A stretch of DNA of 36,367 bases from a virus. A model generated the notes under the pieces. That model did not search any database and was not told the DNA's origin. It was given only the letters and a program-made list of their open reading frames with translations. Of this stretch, positions 9,001 through 15,466 are shown piece by piece; the first letter of the stretch is position 1, and the number at the start of each line of letters is the position of its first letter. The translations under genes and the position numbers were made by a program. The stretch is taken from positions 1 to 36,367 of the IMG/VR virus record IMGVR_UViG_3300028862_000398; one strand, written 5' to 3'.

Positions 9001-9281
9001 TTTTGTTTATAATTTCCGCCTCCCTTGCCGGCCTCAAGAGTCATCTCTTTTATTGACTGCTGGAGTTCTTTTATAGACTGCTTCTGAATGGCAATTGCCT
9101 GCTTCATTTCCTTTGTTGATTGCGTGGCAAAGTCGCCCATCGCATCAGACATTACTTTTGCAGCAACCTTCGTGTGGTCAACAACGCCGCTGATCTCGGC
9201 TTTCATCTTTGCGCCCTCTGCCGCAACGTTGGTATGCTTCAGTACAAAATCAATTTCAACAGGATCAATGCTGTTACTCAT
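6018..9281 (-). CDS. Tail tape measure protein
   Basis: This ~1087-residue protein sets tail length and is threaded inside the tail tube. It is very long, rich in Lys/Glu/Gln/Ala with extended coiled-coil regions (for example ~250-680), has a hydrophobic segment near residues 145-165 (WAIGLFSVVAAMKV) and another near 755-775 (GVAEIASGNVVGGAFSLIS). The position after tail tube and chaperone and before the tail tip is diagnostic. An upstream ATG at 9302 is in frame, but the ATG at 9281 (MSNSIDPVE) overlaps the upstream gene by only 8 bp (ATGAGTAA) and gives the more usual start, so it is preferred here. Confidence 0.88.
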   Translation of the reverse strand: MSNSIDPVEIDFVLKHTNVAAEGAKMKAEISGVVDHTKVAAKVMSDAMGDFATQSTKEMKQAIAIQKQSIKELQQSIKEMTLEAGKGGGNYKQNLAANGLLSTAKADLVAEQGALINMQKELTLANGKEEVSQTSLIGSVGRWAIGLFSVVAAMKVTKDILESTEATSHKFEQGINAVTTATQYFFKAIASGDWSNFWEGMEKSVAGAIKLTDEMEKVERRSIEQEVKGAEASKKIAELRAGTFDKGVENRDKLIENTKQIIEIQKADFSNQAAIATKKYEITRNQMALENKMSADKIEALTFEYTKNQEILELGEKYNAAQKKIGTGGKAEYFKRTRPGKYNEVQTEIALINSELQNSFQMTGEDAGKLAANFEKPTLKALKGLADLKKVQTELEGQAQIGSRRDENLLATAINKKEAEATAAAKKAQEDANTLSKKQIDYDSEIGRQRISNQIEIEQTLLNAKKDSAEKQRQQAELDFRKTLVDIANQKENQLKKMNEANGGIDLKTGKKTDKYIATLPEADQAQIDGKVIAAEELKNSTIDKINEKEAEKIKQMWQEVTDYRLKGIEKEKEAVKKYYDDMEKLAKKAGDTALLAAIVPLRKKANDDIDRKYALEELDFQEKIETQKNEIHAKGLNRQSALEKANFETWVKYQKQKLELLKQSSDPKDKKAAQLLDNEITIKTKEQQRKFIQEQLNSIAEISGYVDQITEKYAEQLGLTKDQAQVLKSVSGYAKGVAEIASGNVVGGAFSLISSTLDLFVKAPVKISEQFEHVYEQINKVIKSLEIAEKSLSNIGQDSSLLSLRIVKSELLSLADDAKSLNDELAKSSTGRRRATDMNLPAQDLVKQAVDLNAEIDKLSNRLLQGDISDDQRKAIEAVLDSYNELLAKIDATVQDITGTTVSDLSRGLADAFLSGEDAAESWGQKVDDIIKNVISRQLTAQLLTKPVTDAVNILVNDSGDGLTTDEAAKFKKSMDDLYASTAPAFAAVQQALQTAGFNIGNNSSSAATGISRSVTEDTMSAFIGMITAVRIDIKSILVNMAAGQDDVSKTLLYMKEIAENTKPIYRLKAIEEGITKMNQTLTDKL

Positions 9282-9456
9282 CTTTTGCGTTTTTAAATTC
9301 AACAGGCATTTCGCTTTTTCTCAAGTCGCGGCCAATTAGTTTTTTAATTGACCCGGAAGGCAACCGTATAAAATTCCGGTATCCGTTCTCGTCGGGTTGG
9401 TCTTTCCAATCGTAAATCAATTCAGTCCCATCAATATCGAGAGCCAGGTAGGGCAT
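9274..9456 (-). CDS. Small conserved phage protein upstream of tape measure
   Basis: This 60-residue acidic/basic protein begins MPYLALDIDGTELIYDW and has no membrane segment. It sits between the tail assembly chaperone frameshift product (ending at 9474) and tape measure, and its stop codon overlaps the preferred tape measure start. The function is unknown. The 'DIDGTE' string resembles a HAD motif by chance, but the protein is far too short for a HAD domain and lacks the other motifs. Position suggests a tail assembly role, an inference only. Confidence 0.55.
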   Translation of the reverse strand: MPYLALDIDGTELIYDWKDQPDENGYRNFIRLPSGSIKKLIGRDLRKSEMPVEFKNAKDE

Positions 9457-9473
9457 TTCTTTGTATTACTTTA

Positions 9474-9686
9474 TTATTCAGCGCAAAAATCATCGAGGAA
9501 ATCTTCGTCTTTCTTTTTTCGGTTTCCTGAAACATAGCGGGGAGCATCTGCCAGCATCATTTTAATGTTGATCCACGACACACCGTCCATCACGTATTGA
9601 TACGTCCATCCGGTAGCCTCGCAAATGCTCCAGATCATTCCCCAGGGGCTATGGAGTCCTACTGTTCGGCCTCTTGACTCCCCTTT
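9474..9686 (-). CDS. -1 frameshift extension of tail assembly chaperone (gpGT-like)
   Basis: The 200 bp between the chaperone stop and the next gene lack a start-to-stop ORF of their own, but are open in the -1 frame from a slippery heptamer A AAG GGG (9686-9680). After slippage the reading is GAG TCA AGA..., continuing through GMIWSICEATGWTYQYVMDG and VSWINIKMMLADAPRYVS to a TAA at 9474-9476. This adds 68 residues. The fused product would be ~230 residues. This is the G/GT layout of lambda-like siphophages, where a small fraction of ribosomes make the extended chaperone that recruits tape measure. Standalone translation from the ATG within it (51 aa) is an alternative. Confidence 0.8.
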   Translation of the reverse strand, partial: KGESRGRTVGLHSPWGMIWSICEATGWTYQYVMDGVSWINIKMMLADAPRYVSGNRKKKDEDFLDDFCAE

Positions 9687-10165
9687 TCTTCCGGACTCAG
9701 ATTCTTTGGCATCATCGTCGTCAGACTCATCTGCTTGAACAATCTGATAGAACTCGTAAAATCCTGATAGCGGCTCATCAAAACGATGGTAACCGTTATT
9801 TCAAGTAACTTCTGATTGGTAAGTTTCGAAAACAACCAACTTCCGACACGTTTCGAAAACAACCTGTTTTTCCACTTCCCATTCAGGAAATAAACAGCTA
9901 CAATTCGCGCCGCTGTTTTACTGTGTTTGTTTATCAGCTCAAGAGCAGCATCGGTTTGTCCCTGATCAAGACCATCGAGTGAAAAACCGTCTGATAGTGC
10001 CAATTCGGAGGCCGTGAACAGCGTTCTCAGGTATGGTTGGCGTATTACTACGTTCACCGTCTTTTTGCCGAACAGCCGCAAAAAACGCGGGGCGGGTAGT
10101 GGAACCCTTACCCCGCGTTCGAGAAATGTTTCGGCTGCTTTCCGCTGAATAGCGTTAGCGTCCAT
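9659..10165 (-). CDS. Tail assembly chaperone (gpG-like, zero-frame product)
   Basis: This 168-residue protein lies between tail tube and tape measure, the canonical location of tail assembly chaperones. It is mostly helical, with a basic middle (KWKNRLFSKRVGSW) and a charged, presumably flexible C-terminus (NLSPEEKGSQEAEQ). The EEKG codons form the slippery sequence that leads to the longer fusion product. Its ATG overlaps the TAA of the tail tube gene by one base. The function is assigned from synteny plus the frameshift site, not from clear sequence similarity. Confidence 0.75.
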   Translation of the reverse strand: MDANAIQRKAAETFLERGVRVPLPAPRFLRLFGKKTVNVVIRQPYLRTLFTASELALSDGFSLDGLDQGQTDAALELINKHSKTAARIVAVYFLNGKWKNRLFSKRVGSWLFSKLTNQKLLEITVTIVLMSRYQDFTSSIRLFKQMSLTTMMPKNLSPEEKGSQEAEQ

Positions 10166-10686
10166 TATACTCCTGCCGGTGTTTTGTACTTCTTAATTGG
10201 TGCCACACCTGCTTTTAGAGGAACTAAAATAGTTCCAACAAATTTGATGCGGTTAACATCTTTTTTCGAGAACTTCCACTGCATCGTATTGGCAAACTTT
10301 ACACGCGGAATATCAATATTTTCGCCTGTTTTTGTTTTAATACGAACTGATTTCTCAATAATTACCGAATCTCGTGGGCCTTCCCAAACCTCGGCATCGC
10401 CTTCGCCGGTTATTTCTCCACCAAAAGCGGCTTTACAAGCGGCAGCAGATGTGTTGATAATTTCAAACTCAAGAGTTTTTTTGGTTGTGCCAATAATTAT
10501 CTCTTCAGCATCGGCGTTTTCTTCCGAGTAAATTGGGTTAGTTTCAGGCGTTTCCTGAGCTAGTGTACAAGAGTCCTGAAAGGTTACTCCAACAGAAGCA
10601 AGGTCGCCGTCGGCAGCCATACCACCGTCTACGGCAATGGCTCCAATTAATATGGCGTTTAAGCCAATTGATCTTTTTTCACTCAT
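10165..10686 (-). CDS. Major tail tube protein
   Basis: This 173-residue protein has the composition and strand pattern of siphophage tail tube subunits: GLNAILIGAIAVDGGMA near the start, ENADAEEIIIGTTKKTLEFE in the middle and FVGTILVPLKAGVAP at the end. The subunit would polymerise into the hollow tail tube around tape measure. It sits between the lysis cassette and the chaperone gene, which is the expected gene order. No Ig-like extra domain is present at this length. The assignment combines synteny and sequence character. Confidence 0.65.
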   Translation of the reverse strand: MSEKRSIGLNAILIGAIAVDGGMAADGDLASVGVTFQDSCTLAQETPETNPIYSEENADAEEIIIGTTKKTLEFEIINTSAAACKAAFGGEITGEGDAEVWEGPRDSVIIEKSVRIKTKTGENIDIPRVKFANTMQWKFSKKDVNRIKFVGTILVPLKAGVAPIKKYKTPAGV

Positions 10687-10689
10687 GAT

Positions 10690-11232
10690 TTATGATTTAG
10701 AAAACAATTTTATTATCCATGAAAAGGGATTGAAACCCAATTTAATTGCCGTTACAATTACGGCCATAAATACAAGCGAAAACAGAATACCTATCATCCA
10801 ACCCCTCGTAGTGTGCCAGGCTTTCGCCAGCCAACTTTCCTTTTGTTGGTATTCTGTTGTTTCGCTTTTGTAGTTCGATATCGTTTTTTCCTGAACGGTA
10901 ACTTTTTCTTCAATATCCTTGCTTACAGCAGTAGCCTTGATTTCACCTGTTTTAGTGAGCTCAATTGTAACTTTTGTGCGCTTGGTTTCGAGAGTTTGAG
11001 TCTGTGGGGTAAATTCCGGTTTTTCTTCCGATCCGACATTTTCAGTTGGCTTATTAAGCTGAGCCTGCATATTCGTCTTTAACGTATCACCTTCAATGTG
11101 TATAGTTTTTTCAACCTCACGATACGAAACCGTCGTACTGTCGCTTTTGGTTTGCTGTACAACCTGCCGGGTCGAGCGGCAGGCCGAAAACATGACCAAC
11201 AAACTTATTACTATGAAAAAAAACTTATACAT
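10690..11232 (-). CDS. Unimolecular spanin (u-spanin) candidate
   Basis: From the ATG at 11232 the protein has 180 residues. It starts with a lipoprotein signal MYKFFFIVISLLVMFSAC (lipobox FSAC), continues with a hydrophilic Thr/Glu/Lys-rich periplasmic stretch of ~115 residues, and ends with a membrane segment GWMIGILFSLVFMAVIVTAI. A lipoylated N-terminus plus C-terminal transmembrane helix is the defining plan of u-spanins, which fuse inner and outer membranes in the last step of lysis. It is the third gene of a lysis cassette, overlapping the holin candidate by 8 bp (ATGTATAA). A longer ORF from 11310 would bury the signal peptide and is rejected. Confidence 0.75.
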   Translation of the reverse strand: MYKFFFIVISLLVMFSACRSTRQVVQQTKSDSTTVSYREVEKTIHIEGDTLKTNMQAQLNKPTENVGSEEKPEFTPQTQTLETKRTKVTIELTKTGEIKATAVSKDIEEKVTVQEKTISNYKSETTEYQQKESWLAKAWHTTRGWMIGILFSLVFMAVIVTAIKLGFNPFSWIIKLFSKS

Positions 11233-11638
11233 CTTGTTTATCCGCTTTTTCAATTTCATCCTGAATTTCTTTGGCAACGATCTCAAAGTTTTCGTGCGAT
11301 ATACTTGCAAGCAATCTCAATATCTTTTGATTAGTTGCGGTTAAACAACGAATCGATTTTTTTAACCCTGAAACCTCTTTTACCAGAACCTCATAATTAA
11401 TAAGTGCATCGTCTCGTTGGTTTTTCAAACTTTCTGCAATATCTCGCCAAATTTTAATCGCTTTTTCAACATTGTCAAGCTCGGTACTTTCGGCACTTGC
11501 ATCGGCACCTTTGGCCTCTGCGTCGGCTTTCTTTTTCTGAGCCTTCCATGTTAAAAGTCCACCAACAAAACCGCCTCCTAAAAGAGATGCAACAATGGTC
11601 GAAACCATGCTCCAGACTCCAAATCCGTAATCCATCAT
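11225..11638 (-). CDS. Single-TM holin or i-spanin-like protein
   Basis: This 137-residue protein has one N-terminal membrane segment (VWSMVSTIVASLLGGGFVGGL, residues ~8-28). A Lys/Ala/Glu-rich coiled-coil follows, extending to the C-terminus. It lies between endolysin and u-spanin genes and overlaps both by a few bases, so it belongs to the lysis cassette. With a u-spanin present, a holin-type role (permeabilising the inner membrane or triggering endolysin release) is the simplest reading. The long coiled coil also fits an Rz-like inner-membrane spanin. Sequence alone does not separate the two. Confidence 0.55.
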   Translation of the reverse strand: MMDYGFGVWSMVSTIVASLLGGGFVGGLLTWKAQKKKADAEAKGADASAESTELDNVEKAIKIWRDIAESLKNQRDDALINYEVLVKEVSGLKKSIRCLTATNQKILRLLASISHENFEIVAKEIQDEIEKADKQDV

Positions 11639-12159
11639 GCTGCTATACCTGGGGGAATAAAGGTTTTTAGTTTTGTACTAACCTCGCCAACCGTGATTTG
11701 CATATCCTTATTCAGATCGTACAACGGGTTCCATCGGGCAACTTTCTGAGCCGACAGCGTTGCTGTTTGCAATACAAACTGTTCGGGTTTTCCCATTGCT
11801 ACAGGAAACAAAACAGCCAAATAACAATCAGTAAGGCTTTTTATGCGGCTGGCATAAGGCGCCAGGTATCGGTAAACAACTTCCAGCTGCTGAACATTAC
11901 TCATATTGCAGATCACATCAGAAGTTAAACCCATCGACAACAGTGTGCGAGGCATAAATTGCAATAAACCGGTTGCTCCAAGCGCGTTTTTTATGCGGTG
12001 ATTAATCTGGCCGTATACTGCGGCTCCGGTTTCGATATAAAAAACAATCATGAGCCAGTTGGCCTGTATGCCTAAGCGGTTTGCTATTTCGGTCACCTTC
12101 AGTGCGAACATTTCGCGGTTTTCCGGAATAAGATTTATGTATGCCAGCTGATTGTTCAT
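11635..12159 (-). CDS. Endolysin: lytic transglycosylase-like (SLT fold)
   Basis: This 174-residue enzyme has the lysozyme-like transglycosylase motifs. The putative catalytic Glu43 lies in IVFYIETGAAVYG, and NALGATGLLQFMP (residues ~59-71) matches the GxxGLxQ-x-MP motif of the SLT family. Such enzymes cleave the N-acetylmuramic acid-N-acetylglucosamine bond of peptidoglycan to give 1,6-anhydro ends. There is no signal peptide, so export probably depends on the neighbouring holin candidate. It is the first gene of the three-gene lysis cassette and overlaps the next gene by 4 bp. Confidence 0.8.
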   Translation of the reverse strand: MNNQLAYINLIPENREMFALKVTEIANRLGIQANWLMIVFYIETGAAVYGQINHRIKNALGATGLLQFMPRTLLSMGLTSDVICNMSNVQQLEVVYRYLAPYASRIKSLTDCYLAVLFPVAMGKPEQFVLQTATLSAQKVARWNPLYDLNKDMQITVGEVSTKLKTFIPPGIAA

Positions 12160-12197
12160 AGTTGAATACTCATGATTGTTTTTTCGAGCTTGAGTTA

Positions 12198-12227
12198 TTG
12201 AAGGACTGAGTAAAATCAGTCCTTCAA
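12198..12227 (-). terminator. 12-bp perfect hairpin after the major capsid gene
   Basis: TTGAAGGACTGA (12198-12209) and TCAGTCCTTCAA (12216-12227) form a perfect stem with a 6-nt loop. It lies just downstream of the capsid stop codon and upstream of endolysin. On the minus strand it is not followed by a long T-run, so it may attenuate or stabilise the capsid mRNA 3' end. This separates abundant head transcripts from the lysis and tail genes. Confidence 0.65.
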
Positions 12228-12239
12228 TTTATTCGGTTA

Positions 12240-13304
12240 TTAGGTAGCTTGTACCAGTGCAAATACACCCTTACCGTCGCCACGTTTAATACGACCACCC
12301 ATGCGAACTAATGCAGAATAGATATCGCCGTAATGCTGTGGATCGCCCAGATTTTCGAAGAATTCTTTTTCTCCAAGTGCGCGAACTACTAAATCTTTAT
12401 GCCAGAATAGCGAGGCACCGTTATCGGTGTTTGCAGCTTCAGCATCAGGATCAATAGGAGCCGGAGTGGCGGCGTTGGTATAACGCAATACTGTAGCACG
12501 TGAGTCAAGGAAGACAAACCCAAATAACTTACCAACTACACCCGTTGTAGCGTCGTAGTATTTAGAGAACTCACGTTCTTGAGTTATACTCAAATCGTCA
12601 GTAAACTGATCCATCATATCGGCATCTAAACAAGCTACACGTCCGTCAGAAGGGATATTCTGTTTGTCCATCCATTTTTTCATGGCTTTCACATCGGCCA
12701 CGGTAACAGCTTTACGATTTCCGGTTCCGTAATGTCCTGCAACGGCAGCACCGGTAGTGCGTTTAATGTTGGTTGCCAAAGTTGGAGCCCAATACCTGAA
12801 GAACCAATCGCCTACTAATTCATTAATAGCGGCTGACTGTTCGCTCAATACGCTGGCGCGTTTGTCGTACGATACTTCGTATTTATCGGCGTTTTCGATC
12901 TTAATAGGATCAGAAGTAAATTCGTCTAATACAAAGGTGATATCGGTATCCTGGCGAAGGGTTACAGTTGCCGGGAAATTCTCACGGTTACGTTTTACTG
13001 CTGGTTTCGATCCTGCGTTAGGTATGTGAACCACTTTACCCGAAAGCACAAATGCGTCAGCGTTCATAGCGAAATTCAGGTGAGGATTAGCTTTAAACAG
13101 GTTGCCAACAATATCGTTTATCCAGATTTCTTTCTGTATGCCTTCGAAGGCTGCGCCGCCTGGCATCTGAAGAAATGAAGCTGCAAATAATCCGCCAGCC
13201 AACGGAATAAAGGGAACTGCGGCCACCGAGGCGAACGCGAACGCTGAAAGCATCGCAAACATGAGCGACATTATCAGACTTTTAAGGGAAATACGTCTTT
13301 TCAT
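12240..13304 (-). CDS. Major capsid protein (HK97-fold, hydrophobic N-terminus)
   Basis: This 354-residue protein is placed by synteny directly after protease/scaffold and the decoration candidate. It contains features of Bacteroidetes phage major capsids: FEGIQKEIWINDIVGNLFKA, then AMNADAFVLSGKVVHIPNAG, and WAPTLATNIKRTTG in the middle. The first ~45 residues are unusual: MKRRISLKSLIMSLMFAMLS, then a long Ala/Phe-rich hydrophobic stretch that looks like a signal peptide or two membrane segments. In HK97-type heads an N-terminal delta domain is commonly removed by the prohead protease, which could explain a disposable membrane-like leader. The fold assignment is by synteny and recall. Confidence 0.78.
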   Translation of the reverse strand: MKRRISLKSLIMSLMFAMLSAFAFASVAAVPFIPLAGGLFAASFLQMPGGAAFEGIQKEIWINDIVGNLFKANPHLNFAMNADAFVLSGKVVHIPNAGSKPAVKRNRENFPATVTLRQDTDITFVLDEFTSDPIKIENADKYEVSYDKRASVLSEQSAAINELVGDWFFRYWAPTLATNIKRTTGAAVAGHYGTGNRKAVTVADVKAMKKWMDKQNIPSDGRVACLDADMMDQFTDDLSITQEREFSKYYDATTGVVGKLFGFVFLDSRATVLRYTNAATPAPIDPDAEAANTDNGASLFWHKDLVVRALGEKEFFENLGDPQHYGDIYSALVRMGGRIKRGDGKGVFALVQAT

Positions 13305-13334
13305 TGTGTATAAAGAATTAAATTGATTTTAGAA

Positions 13335-13793
13335 CTATGCGTTTTCCAAAGCGGTTACGCGACCTGCAAGAGCAGTAACATCAGCTTCAACTTTTGCAGT
13401 TGAGAAAACCGGAACAAATCCAGCTCCATCAAAAGCGAATGAAACGAATACGGTACCGTTTGCGGGTACTACCACTTCGGGAGCTTCAGCGTCAAAACCG
13501 TCACCTAAGGTTACGGTACGCTCGGTTTCGTCAGCAACTAATTTCACGTGCAATTTTGCACCAGGAGTTACCTGTTCATCGATGACTAAATCGATAGTTA
13601 CATTTCCGGTCAACTCTTCCGGCTGTAGGAAAGTATCCATCTGTTTGATGTCAACGTCCAGTACTGCACCGTATTCAGGAGCTTGTTTTTCGGCAATTGG
13701 GAATAACACTTCGGTTACCTGTTCGCCTGCGCCGGTTGGCGGGATGAAATTGAACGAGCTCGATGAGCCGTCCTGATTTTTTTTAATCCACAT
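13335..13793 (-). CDS. Putative head decoration / capsid accessory protein
   Basis: This 152-residue acidic, beta-rich protein has no membrane segment. The pattern is short strands separated by Gly/Pro/Asp (ELTGNVTIDLVIDEQVTPGA, EVVVPANGTVFVSFAFDGAG) and a short C-terminal heptad-like helix (VTALAGRVTALENA) that could trimerise. It sits between protease/scaffold (6 bp away) and major capsid (30 bp away), where tailed phages often encode trimeric decoration proteins. I do not recognise a named family; the role is inferred from location. Confidence 0.5.
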   Translation of the reverse strand: MWIKKNQDGSSSSFNFIPPTGAGEQVTEVLFPIAEKQAPEYGAVLDVDIKQMDTFLQPEELTGNVTIDLVIDEQVTPGAKLHVKLVADETERTVTLGDGFDAEAPEVVVPANGTVFVSFAFDGAGFVPVFSTAKVEADVTALAGRVTALENA

Positions 13794-13798
13794 AATTC

Positions 13799-14806
13799 CT
13801 ATTTTTTAGAGGGTTTCTTTCCGAATTTTGTTTCAAACTTGCTTTCATACAAGTCAGGGTATTTGGTTTTCAGGAGTTCCTGTTTACCACTACGGTCAAT
13901 CTCGTCCCAACTTTTTGCAGTAAGGTCGGCCAGTTCAATGGCATCTTTATCGCCGGTTTGGATTTGGCTTTGAATAGACTGTCTCTGAGGGATTGCTTCA
14001 ATGGTTGCTTTTGCCGATTCGAAATCAACATCAAACAGTTTAATGAAGTTGTCTTTTGCTTTTGCATCGATGCGGCCTTCCCTGATTGCTGTATCAACCA
14101 AAGTAATTGCTTCAGCTTTCTTTGCAGTTTCGGCGGCAGTTTCGATATCGCTCAACTTAACGGTCAAGCTTTCGTTTGCAGTTTTCAGCGCATCGCGTTC
14201 GGCGATAATGGCTTTAACGGCGGCAGTTCGTTCTACTGGTGTAGCCGTATCTGCCAGATTCAAAATCTGAGCTAATTCATCCATCTGTTTATTTTTAGGA
14301 TTGATAATTTTTGGAGTAGAGTCCATCAGTTTAATTATTGCTGACGGGTCATTTAATTCAATTTGTTTTCCGGTTTCCCGATCGTAGAAAACCATAGAGT
14401 TGTGGTTCGATCCGATTGTAACGATGGAGGCTTCGCGAGCCGTCCATTTGGTTACAGTTGCCAACAGCTGACCAGGCATCATGACTGATTCGTCGTATGA
14501 TACTTCCTCTGGTGGCCATGAACCGATAGAAGCCATACGGATAAAATCACGCTCAACCTGCGACGATACTTCAGCGCCACCGTTCTCACGTCTGTCTTCA
14601 GTATCAAAAATAGGATCGGCTAAAATCTGACTTCCTTCAATACGGATATTTTCCCATCGGCCAATAGGGCGCGTCCAGTCGTTATGCATATAAAGCATAA
14701 CCGGATTTTTAATTAACTCTTCGAGATTGCATCCCGCAGTAAGCATTCGGAATCCTTTTGTGTTAACCGATTCGTCGTGAAGTACAAATGATTTAATCTT
14801 TGCCAT
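13799..14806 (-). CDS. Prohead protease fused to scaffold
   Basis: This 335-residue protein has an N-terminal ~150-residue prohead serine protease-like domain (HK97 gp4/U35 herpesvirus-type). Candidate catalytic residues are His41 in VMLYMHNDW and Ser93 in RMASIGSWPPEEVSY. Residues ~170-240 are a coiled, Ala/Glu/Lys-rich scaffold-like region (AIIAERDALKTANESLTVKL). The C-terminus is basic (KFETKFGKKPSKK), as in scaffolds that bind the capsid interior. This is the fused analogue of the Mu I (protease)/Z (scaffold) genes. It is the first gene of the leftward structural operon. Confidence 0.8.
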   Translation of the reverse strand: MAKIKSFVLHDESVNTKGFRMLTAGCNLEELIKNPVMLYMHNDWTRPIGRWENIRIEGSQILADPIFDTEDRRENGGAEVSSQVERDFIRMASIGSWPPEEVSYDESVMMPGQLLATVTKWTAREASIVTIGSNHNSMVFYDRETGKQIELNDPSAIIKLMDSTPKIINPKNKQMDELAQILNLADTATPVERTAAVKAIIAERDALKTANESLTVKLSDIETAAETAKKAEAITLVDTAIREGRIDAKAKDNFIKLFDVDFESAKATIEAIPQRQSIQSQIQTGDKDAIELADLTAKSWDEIDRSGKQELLKTKYPDLYESKFETKFGKKPSKK

Positions 14807-15013
14807 TACATGCTTCTGTTTTTAGTTTGTTGAGCCCTATTTCGGGTAATTCGATGAGCAAACTTAAACTGTTTTATAATGCCCTGAAAATCAACCAGAC
14901 ACGGTACGTAAGTAAAAAGGAGACAAAACGGCAGCAATAAGGACATGATGTCACATTGATTTTTACACCTCTTATTTATAGTGCAATTTTGATCAACCAA
15001 AGCAGTAAATAAG
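14807..15013. promoter_or_regulatory. Divergent late promoter region
   Basis: This 207-bp gap separates the leftward structural operon (protease start at 14806) from the rightward packaging operon (terminase start at 15014). Both late operons must be driven from here. It is AT-rich, with T-rich blocks such as TTATTTATAGTGCAATTTTG near 14970-14989. I find no convincing TTTG-N19-21-TAnnTTTG promoter in either direction, which fits late promoters needing a phage activator. A 74-residue minus ORF crossing it is not considered a gene. Confidence 0.5.
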
Positions 15014-15463
15014 ATGTCCGGATTAACCAACGATCAGAAAAGAGAATGGGCTGAATCACTAATTTGCAAAGAGGGTTATACCCAAAAAGAGGCAGCTATC
15101 AAGGTGGGAATTTCAACCGTTACCATGAATAAATGGTATTTAAAATACGGTTGGGAACGGTTGAAACAATCGATGCTGATTACCCGTCAGTCGCAATTGA
15201 GCCGCTTGTATATGCAGCTCGATGAACTTACCTCAAGCATCCAGAAAAAGCCCGAAGGCGAACGCTACGCCGATTCGAAACAAGCCGACACGATTTCTAA
15301 ACTTTCAGGAGCGATTAAGACGATGGAAACTGAAGCCAGTATCGCCGATGTGGTTGAAGTATCGAAACGCTTTCTTACGTGGTACCGCCCGTTCAACCAC
15401 ACCAAAGCTTTGGAAATTGCCGGGCTGTTCAACGACTTTATTAAGGACATCCTAAAACGCTAA
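15014..15463 (+). CDS. Small terminase subunit-like DNA-binding protein
   Basis: This 149-residue protein begins with a helix-turn-helix: CKEGYTQKEAAIKVGIS followed by TVTMNKWYLKYGW (residues ~18-48). A helical C-terminal part follows. Small proteins with an N-terminal HTH directly upstream of the large terminase are the DNA-recognition subunits of the packaging motor; Mu-like phages have a DUF1804-type protein in this slot. It is the first gene of the rightward late operon, 3 bp upstream of the terminase ATPase gene. Confidence 0.72.
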   Translation: MSGLTNDQKREWAESLICKEGYTQKEAAIKVGISTVTMNKWYLKYGWERLKQSMLITRQSQLSRLYMQLDELTSSIQKKPEGERYADSKQADTISKLSGAIKTMETEASIADVVEVSKRFLTWYRPFNHTKALEIAGLFNDFIKDILKR

Positions 15464-15466
15464 CCG

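Noticed and set aside
9498-9626. Independent small gene starting at the ATG in the chaperone extension
   Set aside because: The slippery heptamer and open -1 frame directly upstream make a frameshift product the better explanation.
14806-15030. 74-residue minus ORF in the divergent promoter gap
   Set aside because: It overlaps the small terminase start and the gap expected to hold two promoters; composition does not resemble a protein family.
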